Position numbers and translations under genes: made by a program. Positions 33,790 through 47,226 of a stretch of DNA of 64,000 bases are shown here, piece after piece. The DNA is taken from the NCBI GenBank assembly GCA_963978545.1, contig OZ021725.1, positions 3,698,185-3,762,184 of the forward strand, given 5' to 3'. Source of the stretch: Linyphia triangularis. Taxonomy: Eukaryota > Arthropoda > Arachnida > Araneae > Linyphiidae. A model generated the notes under the pieces. The model saw only the letters and a program-made list of their open reading frames with translations, did no database searches and was not told where the DNA came from. Numbering within the stretch: the stretch's first letter is position 1; every line of letters begins with the position of its first letter.

Positions 33790-36200
33790 AAATGGGAAAA
33801 GGAAAATAGCAACGTTAACTATAAATGAAAATTTTTGAGTTATTCTATGTTTAAATGCCATAGGTTTGTTTATATCTTCATTATTTTTATGAATTATTCA
33901 ACATCAAAATATGTTGTAAATTTTATAGACACGCTGCATAATAAGTCAAAATTTGGCAATTTTCACTTTACTGCCTATTGTGTCATAAAAGCTCGTTTTC
34001 GATCGAAATATTACATTATAACTCACGATAAGGAGTTTTTAAAGCATTTAAGGAGAGTTGTAACCGAGTGTTACTTAAAGAGTAAATTTGAAGTATATTT
34101 TGGTTTTTCAAATGGTTGCAGTTGATGGTTAATGGTTACACCATAGGCTAATTTCGTTCCGATCTACAGTTATTTAAACGAAATATATTTCAATAATATT
34201 ATTCCTTTGGTTTATTCTCACACTTTTTACTAAAAAGCCAAAAATTACCGTGACTCTATAGTTGAAGATGAGTATGCCTGTTCTGTATATAAAGATAATT
34301 AGAATATTAAAATTTTCCTACAGTTTTAAGTAAATTAGACGAATAAAATGTCAGTCATTTATAATCCTGGTTCATTAAATATAGATTTTTTTATTTCTTT
34401 TACATTTCTCATCCTTTTTAAATCGATCAATTCAAAATCTATTGTAGTTACATCAATTAAAGACATATTTTAAAAATATCAACTCAAGTACTTTTTCAAC
34501 CTTTACTACTTTAGTACAATTGTTATGTTACTACTAAATTGATGTGAGTTACTTGGACTAAAATCAATAAAAGCTATTTGAAGCATAATATATATATAAT
34601 GATTCAATGAATACTGGCTGAGCAATTAAATATTTTAATAAATACAAAAAACACATTAACAGCAATGCTTGTGTAACGCCAAATTTGTCAGATTTTGCAA
34701 ATCTGGCAGCAACCTCTAAATGTCATTTAATTTTAATAAAAAAATATTTTGATATTTTTTCAACAAATGGAGCACAATGACACAATGAGAGGGTATCTTA
34801 AAAAAATTAACATCTTCGAAATATATATATATATATATATACTATCACTTGTCACTACTATACGTGTTCTACTTTTTTTACAAATGTAATTTCAAAACGA
34901 ATAACTACTGTGATGGGGAAATAGTGAAACAAATTTTTCAAAAGCTTTTTTATACGTAGGTATTTTAAAATAAACATATGTTTCTACATAAAAGAAAGTC
35001 TTTCTTAATCTAATACAAAAAATTATTTTGTTATTTTTCAAAATGAGTGTTCCCTGGAATGTATGGCAAGTATATCATAAGATTAGAAATATCACAAATT
35101 GAAAGGATATAAATTTATATTTGATATCTTTATTAGGCAGACTAAGAAGACACATTCATTTTTTGGTTTATAAATTCAACCAGTATTTTCTAAACTATGG
35201 CGTCATAATAAAGAATTTAGAGAATTTAATCTAGTAGTCTATAGAAATTTGAATTCAAATTTTCCAAAAAAAAAAACACCCCTACTTACAACAAAACTAA
35301 TTTTAATTTGGTTAATTCTTACAACAAAACTAATTTTAATTTATTTAATACTTACAAGACAAGTTTTAGCAATTTTGAAATATAAATAATTTTCAACACA
35401 AATTTTAAGAAAGTACTCTTTGAAAAAGATTTGGTTTTTGAACTCCTTGATTCACTTATAGATGCTTCAAAGATACGATGTTTTGTTTTTCTTTTCATGC
35501 TACTATTTATAATTTTCCTTTTTTACCGTTACTTATCTAATCGAATAAATTTTCCGTTACGCATGGAGTTAAGAAAAGTCACAAAAAGAAAAAAGAAGAA
35601 GAAAAAAAAAAAAGGAAAAAAAAAAAAATTGTGTTTTGAAATGTAATTTTTTTTTTTATTTCAGTTAATTTTTATAAAATATTAAAGTCAACGCACTTTA
35701 TTTAAATAATCTGCAATCTTTCAGATTTAAAATGTGTTATCAGATTAATTAAATATAGTAAATATACTTTTATAATGTTTATTTATTGGGTAAGCACTTT
35801 GCTCTTGATAGTATTATTAAAAAAGCGACTTGTAAAATTTTAGGAAAATTTGATGTCTTGATTCAAGTACCAAGCGGTATTGGCCATTGACGGAAACAGT
35901 GGCTATCTGAAGATTGGCCAATCAGTTCCAAAACTCGAACATCGTACCAAAATACACGATGTTTTTTGAAAATAAACATTATGAAATCATATCGTATTTT
36001 ATAAAGAAATCAAAACTGAATTATAAAAATATACTAATATTTTGCTTTTCTTCATGTTATCATTTAAGGTTAAAATATGCATATGTTCAAAACATTATTT
36101 ATTTTATGTTACTTCAAAGCAAATAAAAGAACTTATTGATGTCATAGAATGAAAACCTCATACTAATCCTATTTTTATTCCAATTTTAGGATTCTAGTAA
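33790..36200. other. AT-rich intergenic sequence with (TA)n
   Basis: A TA dinucleotide repeat near 34821-34842, A-rich runs near 35265 and 35580-35630, and a short direct repeat, TACAACAAAACTAATTTTAA (35287, 35321). Frames such as 33835-34125 (96 codons) have no recognisable domain. Confidence 0.35.
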
Positions 36201-36202
36201 AG

Positions 36203-36962
36203 CGGCAGTTTCTTCAATGTTCCACAAACCAAGCAATAAGTAAACCTGCTTGCTCCCTATTTTTGTGGTTGCAGTCAGTTGCTATTCGGCAGTTTCTTCA
36301 ATGTTCCACAAACCAAGCAATAAGTAAACCTGCTTGCTCCCTATTTTTGTGGTTGCAGTCAGTTGCTATTCGGCAGTTTCTTCAATGTTCCACAAACCAA
36401 GCCATAAGTATACCTGCTTGCTCCCTATTTTTGTGGTTGCAGTCAGTTGCTATTCGGCAGTTTCTTCAATGTTCCACAAACCAAGCCATAAGTATACCTG
36501 CTTGCTCCCTATTTTTGTGGTTGCAGTCAGTTGCTATTCGGCAGTTTCTTCAATGTTCCACAAACCAAGCAATAAGTAAACCTGCTTGCTCCCTATTTTT
36601 GTGGTTGCAGTCAGTTGCTATTCGGCAGTTTCTTCAATGTTCCACAAACCAAGCCATAAGTATACCTGCTTGCTCCCTATTTTTGTGGTTGCAGTCAGTT
36701 GCTATTCGGCAGTTTCTTCAATGTTCCACAAACCAAGCCATAAGTAAACCTGCTTGCTCCCTATTTTTGTGGTGGCAGTCAGTTGCTATTCGGCAGTTTC
36801 TTCAATGTTTCACAAACCAAGCCACAAGGCAACCTACTTGCTCCCTATTTTTGTGGTTGCAGTCAGTTGCCATTCGGCAGTTTCTTGAATGCTCCACAAA
36901 CCAAGCCATAAGTATATCTGCTTTCTCTGCATTTTTGTGGTTGCAGTTGCTGTTCATGTTAT
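36203..36962. repeat. 84-bp minisatellite, ~9 copies
   Basis: CGGCAGTTTCTTCAATGTTC, ACAAACCAAGC, TGCTTGCTCCCTATTTTTGT and GGTTGCAGTCAGTTGCTATT repeat every 84 bp. Two variants (AAGCAATAAGTAAACC, AAGCCATAAGTATACC) are interspersed and the last two copies are more diverged. The 28-codon period keeps a 262-codon frame and a second 81-codon frame open; no domain supports coding. Confidence 0.93.
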
Positions 36963-37071
36963 GTATAGGAACTGTTGTAAAATTTGAGACGAAACTTTCG
37001 CTGCGTAACGTTATATTTCACTCTAAGCTTTATACTAAATCACAGGGTTGAAAATAAATGTAAGTAAATTA

Positions 37072-37186
37072 TTGTAAATTTTAATAATAATAATAAATTT
37101 TTATAACGTAATTTTAATAATAAATTTTAATAATGTAATTTTAATAATAAATTTTAATAATGTAATTTTAATAATAAATTTGACTA
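37072..37186. repeat. ~30-bp AT-rich tandem repeat
   Basis: TGTAATTTTAATAATAAATT is repeated about four times. Confidence 0.8.
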
Positions 37187-37189
37187 ATG

Positions 37190-40100
37190 TGTAACATAAT
37201 GTCACATAATTTTCCTATAAATAGTTGTGAATGGTATCTCTTTTTGTTTCTTTTCTTTTTGAAGTTATAAAAGTTTAATTGTCGGCAACAACAATGCAGG
37301 CAAGAAGAAAGGGTTGGTGAAGAGCGGGCTGGTCGTGAGGTTTCGCGGCCATTCTTAATGTTCTGATTGCAAAATCGTTTGCTCTTGATTTTTTGGGAAA
37401 CTTTTCCAACTAGTATAAAAATGTCGCCGACTCGCGAAATGAGCTAGTTGGATTTTTAGCATTGCTTTAAAAAGAGCTAAGCATTGTTTAGTGTCTGTAA
37501 AGTTTTGAACTCTGAAGCTGTTGTTAAAGTTTGATAACGAGTTCTTGTTCTTTAAAAAAAAATATTTTGTGAGCCTCCGAACAAAGAATAAATCGTATCT
37601 TTTATTTTGAAAAAATTGTGTCGTCATTTCTTCTGAGAACATTCATAACAATATTGATTAAATTTAATTAATTTAGTATAAATATTTTATACTATAAATA
37701 TAGTGTAGTACAAATAAGATCAAATCCTTTGTCGTAATTATTATGTACAATATATTACGCAAACTACATCTTAAGTTCGATTGTTTTTGCTTCAATCCAT
37801 GTATAAAGTCATGAGAAAATATTTTTATGTTTAGAACTTATTTCAAAAATTTTGGAAAATATTTACACATCATGTTATTGGACCATTTTATCATGGACAA
37901 TCACTTAACTAGTTTATTTGCACAATAATCTGAATGCCTTTTATTGGATATTAAAATACTGACATTTTTTTTTAACTTTCAATTGACTTAACTATTTTTG
38001 TGGTAGATAAAAGCTTTCAGCCAATGCAAATTAATCATTTGAAGTCAAATAAGTTACCAAACTTAAACTTGCATTACTTTTTGAAACGTCTGTTAACAAC
38101 ACGTTTTAAATGAAAGTGTGATAAAATTTTAAATCTTTACTTCATAGTTCAAATTACAAGAATATAAACACAAACTATATACCTTTCTTGGTAGTCTGTT
38201 GAAATTATTAACACAATTTGATTATGTTTAAAACTGTTTTGAAAGAATTTTATATAAAATTTTAAGCTTTTTATATTGAAAGCTTAGAGATAGGTACTGA
38301 AAGTGATAAAACACAAGATACTATTAACTAATGCGAATGAGTATAAATTCTTCACTATTTCAAATTTAAATAAAATAAATTTTGGAATTATACATATATT
38401 TGGGAGAGAGATATTAACAAATAAATCCATGAAATATTATTTAAGGGAAAAACTTCAAACAAAATATTCTCAACATATATTATCAAGCACATATTCATTT
38501 TTTTATTTAATTATTCTATTTTCAAACACATAATCAATACCCAACATAACAAATCTTGTCCAAAATAAAAGACAAAACTGAAATCTCAAAACTAACTCAG
38601 ATATAAATATAGATTTAATCTGTATTTGGTATTGATTATATGCTTATATTCTAGGTTCTGAAAAATACACCGAAAGATATTTATATATTTCACACGTCTC
38701 TTTCATTGTCTAGTTATTAATATTCCCAAGAGATGGAGCCACTATTTACAAATTGCTGTATTGTGTCAAGTAAAAAAGTTGAGGAAGTAAAAACGTACGG
38801 ATATTTATTTACTTATGTAACAAGCTACTGATATTACATTAGTAACGTTAATTTTATTTTTCGTAGAAAATATGTTTAACAACATATCTTTATTTGTTGT
38901 TTCATGTCCTTTCTTTACAACCGCTTCATTTTTAAAGTTGAATTTAAAAAATTAAACTGAGCAAAGAGTGATGAAAATTCAATAAGTATTAACATCAATC
39001 ACGGTTTCTTCATTACAGTTTTTTGTTTAAAAAAATTAAGAACATCTGGTTCATTAATTTTTGTAAAAGCAATTGTTTTAAAAAAGCGTTGACACTATTT
39101 TCATATAAAATTTTTTGGGTCTTATATGTACACTTATTGTAAAATCTGGTACTTTAATACAACCGTAGGCTTAATGTAAAAGCTTTATTTTTTTTCCAAG
39201 TCTATTTTAAATTTACGTAATAACATTTCAAACTAATGATGATTTCAAAAATAAATTAATACATTTTTTTTAAAGTTTTCAATTATCAACTAAATAAACA
39301 CACTCATTTTTTACTTGGAGAGATTTTGAAAAACAATATTATTTGATTTTCGAAAAAATTTGAAAAAAATTTGAAAAAAACAAACAAAAAACAAACAATC
39401 ATATTACTTTTATATACATACACTAACATAACACACAACAAAAATACATTCCTCTAAAAATATTTACAATCCCTTACTTACACAGAACAATTTTACAGCC
39501 AATGATGACCAACAGGTTATGTTATGAAATATGATTTTCGTTTACAAATATTTTATTTCGCTATCCGCTTTCTGAAATACCAACACAATAAAAGAAACGT
39601 AATGTATGAAAATAATCCGCAGAATTTACGCTTCATGCTTTCCTTAATTACCGTCCATATTTTGCACTTTGTACCACCAGACAATCCATACACCTTAAAG
39701 GTGAAATTGTAAGACGCCGAGACTATAAATCTTGCTAAAAAACAGGAGGGTGAAAAAAAACTCAGCTAAAAACTCTTCAAGACATCACATAATAAAACAA
39801 AGCGTACGAAGGAAAGGTAAAAGGAAGGGTAAGAAATAAAAAGACAAACACAGAAAGTAAAAAAAAACAAACAGATACATCTCAAGAAAGAATGAAACAC
39901 CAAAAGGGGAACAATGAATGGAAAAGAAACAAAGAATGAGAAGAAGTATTACTTCTTTCAGAACTGGCAACTGATCATTCATCATTGAAAAGTGCACAGC
40001 GACATCTGTGGGGATTAGGAGGAGTTTTTGCGAAGAAGGGACTTACATGTCTTCTGGATGGCTGATATTAAGAAGTTTTCCTGCAAAAGAAGCTGCTTTC

Positions 40101-40400
40101 GAAGAAACAAGAAATAAAGCTGTTTATTTGTTCAGATCTTCCTTCAAATGTCTTTCTCTTTAGCATCGAAGAAATTATTCCTGTCAATGTCTTCTTTTTG
40201 AAAAGTTTTTATTTATATGCGAGCAAGCTCAACTAATAACTTTCGGGAAATGTGTTGCGAGGCAGATGCAATATTTGAGATTGTATTGATATTGTGGAGG
40301 TCATTTGAAAATTGAAATTTATAGCCTTAAAAGCGTTTCATAGTTTCTGGGAGGTTTGAACTTATGCTACTTTTTAACGTAGCTGCCAGATAGAATGATC
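37190..40400. other. Intergenic, no gene seen
   Basis: AT-rich. A purine-rich stretch lies at 39790-39940. Frames at 37355-37642 (minus) and 38303-38533 (plus) carry no recognisable motif. Confidence 0.3.
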
Positions 40401-40403
40401 AAG

Positions 40404-40466
40404 TTGGTTGGTTGTTTTCAGATTATCTGGCGTCGTCAGCAACACGAGGGCTATAATAGAATGCCC
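40404..40466 (-). mobile_element. SINE family 1, 3' fragment
   Basis: The complement reads TATAGCCCTCGTGTTGCTGA ... GCCAGATAATCTGAAAACAA followed by CCAACCAAC, the last ~60 bases of the SINEs at 9948 and 48748. The tRNA-like head is absent, as with 5'-truncated copies. Confidence 0.85.
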
Positions 40467-40730
40467 AAGAATTGGAAAACCTTCCAGCCTGCTGATTCAA
40501 GTGATTATAGTGAAGAGTTTCAATAACTTTAATTCATTGTTTCAAAAAAAATAAAACTCTGCTACTTGGCAATTTTGAGTTTTAATTTTAATGGCGGAAT
40601 ATTATTCATAAAGGAGGATTTTATACCGTCTGCATCTTTGTATCGATATCTAGGCTCTTACAACTTAAAATGATTATTGAAAACAAAATTTTTGAAGTAA
40701 AAATTAAGAAAAAAAAAATACAATTATTTA

Positions 40731-41010
40731 TTAAGGGGACTCATTACCCTCTATATTCATAAAGGTAATGCGAAATTGTCTGGTTTTGACGCACATTTTG
40801 TTGGAAAGTTAACAAATAGGGTCTGAAATTGTTCAATATATTTCAATATATATCATCACTTTCAATATATATCATGCAACATGATGAGGTTTAAGTGTGG
40901 TAAACAATATCATCAGACTTTTTTTGCTAAAACTTGATCAATCTTTGATATTTTTTATAATAAAATCTCTATTATACAAGGATTTGGCACTTTAAAAAGT
41001 AATTAGCAAA
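40731..41010 (+). mobile_element. TTAA element G, copy 1
   Basis: TTAA (40731-40734) followed by GGGGACTCATTACCCTCTAT. Its interior aligns with the split copy at 55394-57200: TTAACAAATAGGGTCTGAAATT, then TTAAGTGTGGTAAACAATATC and TTTTTTTGCTAAAAC. A matching right terminus was not found, so the end is approximate. TTAA at 40891-40894 marks the site that is filled in copy 2. Confidence 0.6.
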
Positions 41011-41229
41011 TTACATAACATTTTTATACTCACTTATGTCTGTAGCTAATGTTCTACAATTTCAAAAAAAAAAAATAAATAAAAAAAAATAAAAAAAAAT
41101 AATGGTATATATTTACACTTACTTAGAAATGATACATTGAAATATGAAATATCGCGTTTATAGAAAAACAAAGTTAAAGGTAAAAGCTTTGTATTGTTAA
41201 TAATTGATAGTTTTAAACAAAATATAACA

Positions 41230-41530
41230 TACTTCTAAAGCGCATGTAACTTTCTCTTGCGGTTGCTGGAGAATGATCGTGCAACCTTAGCCCCTTCCCA
41301 GTGATTGAGTTGCCGGCGCGTGAGTTGATCGTGTGGAGCCGTTAGTCGCCCGATTGTCCGGCAGTGAGTCGCCGAAGGTGTGCTTTATGTTTGGCAGTGA
41401 GTCGCCAAAGATGCTTAGATGATAATTATGGAAGTCATGCAGTGTTTTCAGAATGTGCCGACAGCATGATACAATTTTCCGATAGTCACCAATAAAGCGT
41501 GTGTAGCTTTTTCTTGCGGTTGCTTTCCCA
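41230..41530. repeat. Short direct repeats in a GC-richer patch
   Basis: TTTCTCTTGCGGTTGCT (~41250) and TTTTTCTTGCGGTTGCT (~41508) lie at the ends. GGCAGTGAGTCGCCGAAG and GGCAGTGAGTCGCCAAAG are duplicated between them. Origin unknown; it may be a decayed retroelement. Confidence 0.5.
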
Positions 41531-41559
41531 GCTTGATACTTTATTCCCTAGACAAAAGA

Positions 41560-42500
41560 TATCTCTAGTGTCTAGAGGTTGTATCTGTTATTTATACACG
41601 AGATCGCCACACTTGTATAACTCAAGTGGAAAATACAGTAAGACATCAACTGATAAGTGAAAAGAATCCCCCAAATATTATATTTAAATTTACGGTAGGT
41701 CAGAATTGTTAAGATCTAGCATTGTATAAATAAAAAAATTAACGGAAAAATTAAGTTTTTAAACATAATTTGGTTTATAAATTTACAAAGGTTAAATTTA
41801 AATTAATTTGGAAATTTGTTTTTTAAGTAAACAAAGTAACTCAGTATGGAAAATGAAGTTGCAATTTTAAAAACGTGCTTCGCGTTTTCAATAATTTTTA
41901 ATGTGAAAGAAACATATAACATGCTTTTAATTAAATAATAACTGGAGATGAGATTTTATTTTTAACTATAGCTTGTACTTACAGTAAAGCAAAAATATTT
42001 TCATTTTGATGTGTCATATATTGTGTCGATGAGTATAGGTATAGTTAATAACATTAATTTGCAACTCGAAATAATTCTTCAATCTAATATAAACCGAATA
42101 CCTAGAATATTCCATTCAATACTCCTTGACAAATAATCACTCAAGAGGATGATAACGTCAGAACAGAATGTCGAAATAACCTTGCGTTATTCATTCTAAG
42201 CAGGTTCGGACCGTATCACCGCCTCTATCATCTTTATCAATTTAACTTGAAAGTTCAATCCAGTTCGATTTAAAATTCTATTTCTAAATCCCTTAATATC
42301 AACGTCCTCTAAACATGTACTTAACTGTCTGCTAATTAATGTACGTTTTCATTAAATTGCCGACTTGAGATTAAGTCTCTCGTCCAAGATACAAGTTTAT
42401 ATAAATGCAGTCGAGAATGGTCTAATCATTTGCAATGCGATTAATAACTGAATCCAGGTTGATTAACAGACATTTGGTGATGTTAGAAATGGTATTTGTT
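41560..42500. other. Intergenic, no gene seen
   Basis: Nothing supportable on either strand. Confidence 0.3.
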
Positions 42501-42514
42501 CGTTGAAGCTGTGT

Positions 42515-43330
42515 TTATCTCTGAATTGTTTAGCGCAACCTCGGATATAATTGCGAGTTCATTCTGAGGGAGATGAATATAAAAGGGATCAAAGTGATGT
42601 CCTAAAGAATCATAACTTTCCGTTCCACTGCATCAAAACAAGTAATTTGCCATTGTAGATCGGGATTTGTGCCCATCAATTTTGATAGGAAGTGGGATTG
42701 GTCTTTCAGAAAAGATTCCTTATAACACGTTGAGCCCCACGTCATCCATCGGCGGCTGACAGTGTAAAATATGATATAAAACAAACAAACAAATTTCATT
42801 GTTTTTAGTAATTGCTGAACATTTATTTAATTTTTATTTATTACAGGATAGTATCATTAACACGTTGAGAGCTGCATCAGCCATCGGTGGCTGACATTAA
42901 ATTTTTTGTTTATTCCGCTTTTTTGTTTTGTTAGTCTTAGAATTGTTTATCTAATTTATCTAATTAATTTATCTAATTAATAACTATCTAATTTTTTTTT
43001 TGTTTATCTAATTTTTTGTTTATCTTAGAATTGTTTAGCGCAACCTCGAATATAATTGCGAGTTCATTCTGAGGGAGATGAAAATAAAAGGGATCCAAAG
43101 GGATCAAAGTGATGTCCTAAAGAATCATAACTTTCCGTTCCACTGCATCAAAACAAGTAATTTGCCATTGTAGATCGGGATTTGAGCACATCAATTTTGA
43201 TAGGAAGTGGAATTGGTCTTTCAGAAAAGACTCCTTATAACACGTTGAGCACCGCGTCATCCATCGGTGGCTGACAGTGTAAAATATGATATAAAAAATA
43301 CACTGTTTTAAGTAATTACTGAAAATTTAT
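42515..43330. repeat. 505-bp spaced duplication
   Basis: TTGTTTAGCGCAACCTCG and the following ~280 bp occur at 42528 and again at 43033. They include CCTAAAGAATCATAACTTTC and TTTGATAGGAAGTGG. Both copies lead into the CACGTTGAGC unit. The duplication therefore includes the start of the 124-bp repeat. Confidence 0.88.
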
Positions 43331-44358
43331 TTAATTTTTATTTATTACAGGATAGTATCATTAATACGTTGAGCACCGCGTCATCCATTGGTGGCTGACA
43401 GTCTAAAATATGATATAAAAAATACACTGTTTTAAGTAATTGCTGAAAATTTATTTAATTTTTATTTATTACAGGATAGTATCATTAATACGTTGAGCAC
43501 CGCGTCATCCATCGGTGGCTGACAGTCTAAAATATGATATAAAAAATACACTGTTTTAAGTAATTACTGAAAATTTATTTAATTTTTATTTATTACAGGA
43601 TAGTATCATTAATACGTTGAGCACCACGTCATCCATCGGTGGCTGACAGTCTAAAATATGATATAAAAAATACACTGTTTTAAGTAATTACTGAAAATTT
43701 ATTTAATTTTTATTTATTACAGGATAGTATCATTAATACGTTGAGCACCGCGTCATCCATCGGTGGCTGACAGTCTAAAATATGATATAAAAAATACACT
43801 GTTTTAAGTAATTGCTGAAAATTTATTTAATTTTTATTTATTACAGGATAGTATCATTAATACGTTGAGAGCCGCGTCAGCCATCGGTGGCTGACATTGA
43901 ATTTTTCGTTTAGGCCGAGTCAACCATCGGTGGCTGACAGTACGCTGTTATTTTTCCCACACCTATAATTTGACATAGTGCCTTTTTTAGTACTTTTTAA
44001 AGTGCAGTAAGAGTTAGTTTTTGAAGTACTATTGATATTTCAATAGATGCAAATATTATTAAATACACTATATCCAAAATGTCTTTGTGAAAAATTGCCT
44101 ACCTAAGAATTTTAAGTCCGAGGTCTGGCAACCCTACGTAAACGTGTGGAATGAATGTCTATAAGCATTTCATTCTAAGCGTTAATATCTTCTACTGCGA
44201 TAAGAAACAATGGCCCTAATATATTTATTCAACTGTTAGAGTAAATTTCAATCTGTTTGCAGCGATGCGCTGGTTGCGGTATAGCAATGCGAAGCGCCCT
44301 ACTGCGTGTTGCCTGAAGGGGATCTCCTAAAGAATTCGCGTGGCGCTCAACGTGTTAA
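42724..44358. mobile_element. TIR element F carrying the 124-bp array
   Basis: The right end (TTAA at 44355-44358) reads AACACGTTGAGCGCCACG on the minus strand. The same terminus, AACACGTTGAGCCCCACG, begins at 42724, and TTAACACGTTGAGAGC begins at 42857. It is therefore a TTAA-type element whose left end has been multiplied. The exact left border is ambiguous. No ORF. Confidence 0.65.
43238..43925. repeat. 124-bp array built from a transposon end
   Basis: TTAATACGTTGAGCACCGCG recurs at 43361, 43485, 43609, 43733 and (GAGAGCCGCG form) 43857, exactly 124 bp apart. Each copy holds CATCGGTGGCTGACAG and a TTTATTTATTACAG segment. One more unit starts at 43238 and a longer one at 42724. Confidence 0.92.
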
Positions 44359-44370
44359 CTTTGAAATAGG

Positions 44371-44650
44371 GTCTCGATAAACTGGTGATCAGAGTATCGA
44401 GCTCAGAGGATAGTGGGTTCGGTTCTCGACAATCGCCAAATATTGGTGGTGTACCTAAAGAGGGGTGGTGCATATTAAATCTGTCGTGGCCTCAATGTCC
44501 TCTCGTTGGTGTGGTAGGGTCTGAGAGATGGGTTTACACTAGAAGATTTCGATATCGTATTCTTCTAGATGCTCAAAATTATGAGACGTATTTGGCTATG
44601 TTACCTCTCTCACTGTGTGAAACGCTTCCTGCCAGACATCTTTGATCTAT
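44371..44650 (+). mobile_element. tRNA-derived SINE, family 2
   Basis: Begins right after element F. It has an A-box-like segment, TGGTGATCAGAGTATCGAG (44383 on), and a B-box-like segment, GGGTTCGGTTCTCG (44415-44428), about 30 bp apart as in tRNA-derived pol III promoters. The unique body (GTGGTGCATATTAAATCTG ... CTCACTGTGTGAAACGC) differs from SINE family 1. TSD not resolved. The 86-codon frame across it is not a gene. Confidence 0.72.
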
Positions 44651-44659
44651 GAAAAAAGC

Positions 44660-45235
44660 GAGCAAAATGCTGCAAAAAATGCTTGCATATTGTAGACCTC
44701 AAATCTAGAGACTTTTTCATCTGTTCACCCAGATTTGAATACACATTTAAGCATCACAGAAAAGCCAAAATGAAACCATGAACGGGAAAAAGAGCGGATT
44801 GCACAGTTAAATAGCCGGCAAAAATGTATCCCAGCGGAAATCGCGGGATAAGCAAAGAGAGGGTTAAGCATTTTATAAGTGGCAGAAATCGACATTCGTA
44901 ACTTCTAAACCAAACTTTGAAATGATGCAACTGTGGAAAAGTGAGGCAGAAAGAAGGGACAGGTTGAAAGTTGGATAGAAAGGTATGGAATTTTAAATAC
45001 ACGTAATTTACACAATGTAACAACAAATTGTTGTAAAATTAGCATACAACGAAGTAAGTCTATCGGGCACCTCATGAAAAAATCCCCTTTGATCCCTCTA
45101 CTGGATAGATCTGCCAAAGCGGTTATTTTTGAAGTGGTTTTGCAAGATACGCAGATGGGTTTTGAGTACCCCATACTCAACACTTTTGTTTAGTGCAAAA
45201 TCCTCCCCAAATGAAAATGAGCCTCGTACGTAATC
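44660..45235. other. Intergenic, no gene seen
   Basis: Slightly GC-richer than average. The overlapping minus-strand frames (44754-45026, 44905-45183) have no recognisable motif. Confidence 0.3.
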
Positions 45236-45238
45236 CTT

Positions 45239-45500
45239 ATGCAGCCACCATCAATAATTTTACTACCATCAATAATTTTACTACCATCAATAATTTTACT
45301 ACCATCAATAATTTTACTACCATTAATAATTTCTTTACCATCAATAATCTTTTTACCATCAATATTCTTACTACCCATCAATAATAACCTTACTACCATC
45401 AATAACCTTAGTACCATCAATAACCTTACTAAATAATCTAACTACCATCATCAATAATCTTACTACCATCAATAATCTTACTGCGATCAATAATCGGTGT
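45239..45500. repeat. 18-bp/15-bp microsatellite-like array
   Basis: ACCATCAATAATTTTACT is repeated four times exactly, then drifts (TTCTTTACC, CTTTTTACC, CCTTACTACC) to about 45500. Several frames stay open through it on both strands because units are multiples of three. Confidence 0.9.
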
Positions 45501-47226
45501 ATTTGAAATTCCACACGTGTCCATATATCTTCTTAATGTTTCTCATTGTTTCGCAGTAATATCATTTAAACGTTAGATGGTCCTTTTTGAAAGACCCTGT
45601 TTATCGTAAGAGATATCTTTTCCAGCGTGTAAAAAAAATTATGGACTGATGAACTAATATGAAGAATTTAGACATTTTTCATAATTTGGACAATAATGTG
45701 CATAACAAGAATAAGCACCAATCCTAGAAAACAATCTAGACATTTATTATATTCTGTACACATGTAAGTAGAACTAGTAGATTTACATTTTCAATATTAA
45801 TAAATGTTATTTTCTTATGGAAACATATAATTGAGTATGGATAAAAATTGGCGCTTGGTCTTTAAGTGTACAAACTTTATATATGTTATTGGAAATGTTG
45901 AAAGCTGGCATTTAATAGACTGTCAAACTTTTTTAGGCAAACAATGAAACGATTAATAATTTATACATTTCATAGGCATTCCATATAATGACAAACCGGC
46001 ACAGTATGAAAACATCTCCGATTCAATTAGAATAGCACGTGGAATGGAAAAAATCAAACCTACTTGCTGGAACAAATAGGTTAAATTTAATTTCTAATTT
46101 TTTATATGAAAATTTTGTTTTCTTCAATAATAACGGTAAACATTTTGTTTCACAAAACGTTCATTTTTCTTTGGGAATTTTGAATAAACGTTTTCGAACG
46201 CAGTTCTTTCATTATTTTTTCAAAACAACATTCACATTTATAAATTGGGGAATGCACGTCTTTTAAATAATATCCTTGTTATGACGTTTTTCATATTTTG
46301 GCTGGATAAAATACCATTCTTTAGAATGCCTAGGAATTTTATACAATGCCTAGGGAAAGTATATAATAATTCTCGTTTTTCATACTTTACCTAAGAAAAG
46401 CCCGGCATTTTATAAAATGCCTAAGTTTTCTATAGAATTCTGGTGTTTCAGAAATTGCGAATAAATTAAACTGTACAATGCTGTATTTGGTCTTCATATA
46501 TTATTAATATTTAAATAAAGGTTGGTGGGTTGAGTGTGTTATATAATTTTTAAACATTTTTGAAATTCAAGAGAAAAGATTATTGTTCAAATTTATTATT
46601 TCCTAATTTATGTTTTACAACTGCGGCATAAGAACAAGGCAATGTTCTGTAACTTGTAACTCATTGATTCAACTTAAAAATTTCGCTTCACATTGTCTAA
46701 AAAAAAATTATTGTTTACTTAATATAATATCCTACACTGTTTGGGAGGTGGGGAAGGAAGTGGAAAGGAAGGACTTTGTGAACTAGCACCTGTCTCCGCG
46801 TACATGTGTGAGAGAACCAACTCTCTGGAACAGGTTGAGGTAAATAAAAATAACTAAAAAAAAAAGGGGGGGGGGGGATATCAAATCATTTCGGTTCAGA
46901 AGGAATTTTGTGATGTTGCTATTTCAATGCTTTTTCCGGGTGAGGACGTGGATACACACGTCGAGCTCCAAAATATTTTCCCTACACTGTTCTCTAATTC
47001 TTTAATAACAATTTCAGCTTTATCTGCACTAATGTTGAGATTTTCCTTAAAAAAGGCTCTTTCTATTTGACTGAGTTCACACTTTCAGAAAAACTACAAA
47101 TGCAGCCATGAGTGATATATCAAATGAAAGGTCTCCTTAAGACGAATCCCCATCCTAAAACTAAACTTGATCTACATTCTGGAATCACGAATGTTGGTGA
47201 TTGGGGTGAATTCTTAGTGAGATTCT
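45500..47226. other. Intergenic, no gene seen
   Basis: ATGCCTAGG-type strings form a small imperfect inverted repeat at 46316-46432. A G run is at 46865-46877. A 75-codon frame at 46039-46266 has no motif. Confidence 0.3.

Noticed and set aside
36263..37051. 262-codon repeat protein candidate
   Set aside because: Explained by the 84-bp tandem unit. The C-terminal tail outside the array is short and unrecognised.
44754..45183. Overlapping 90- and 92-codon minus-strand frames
   Set aside because: No homology I recognise, and they overlap each other in different frames, as chance frames do.
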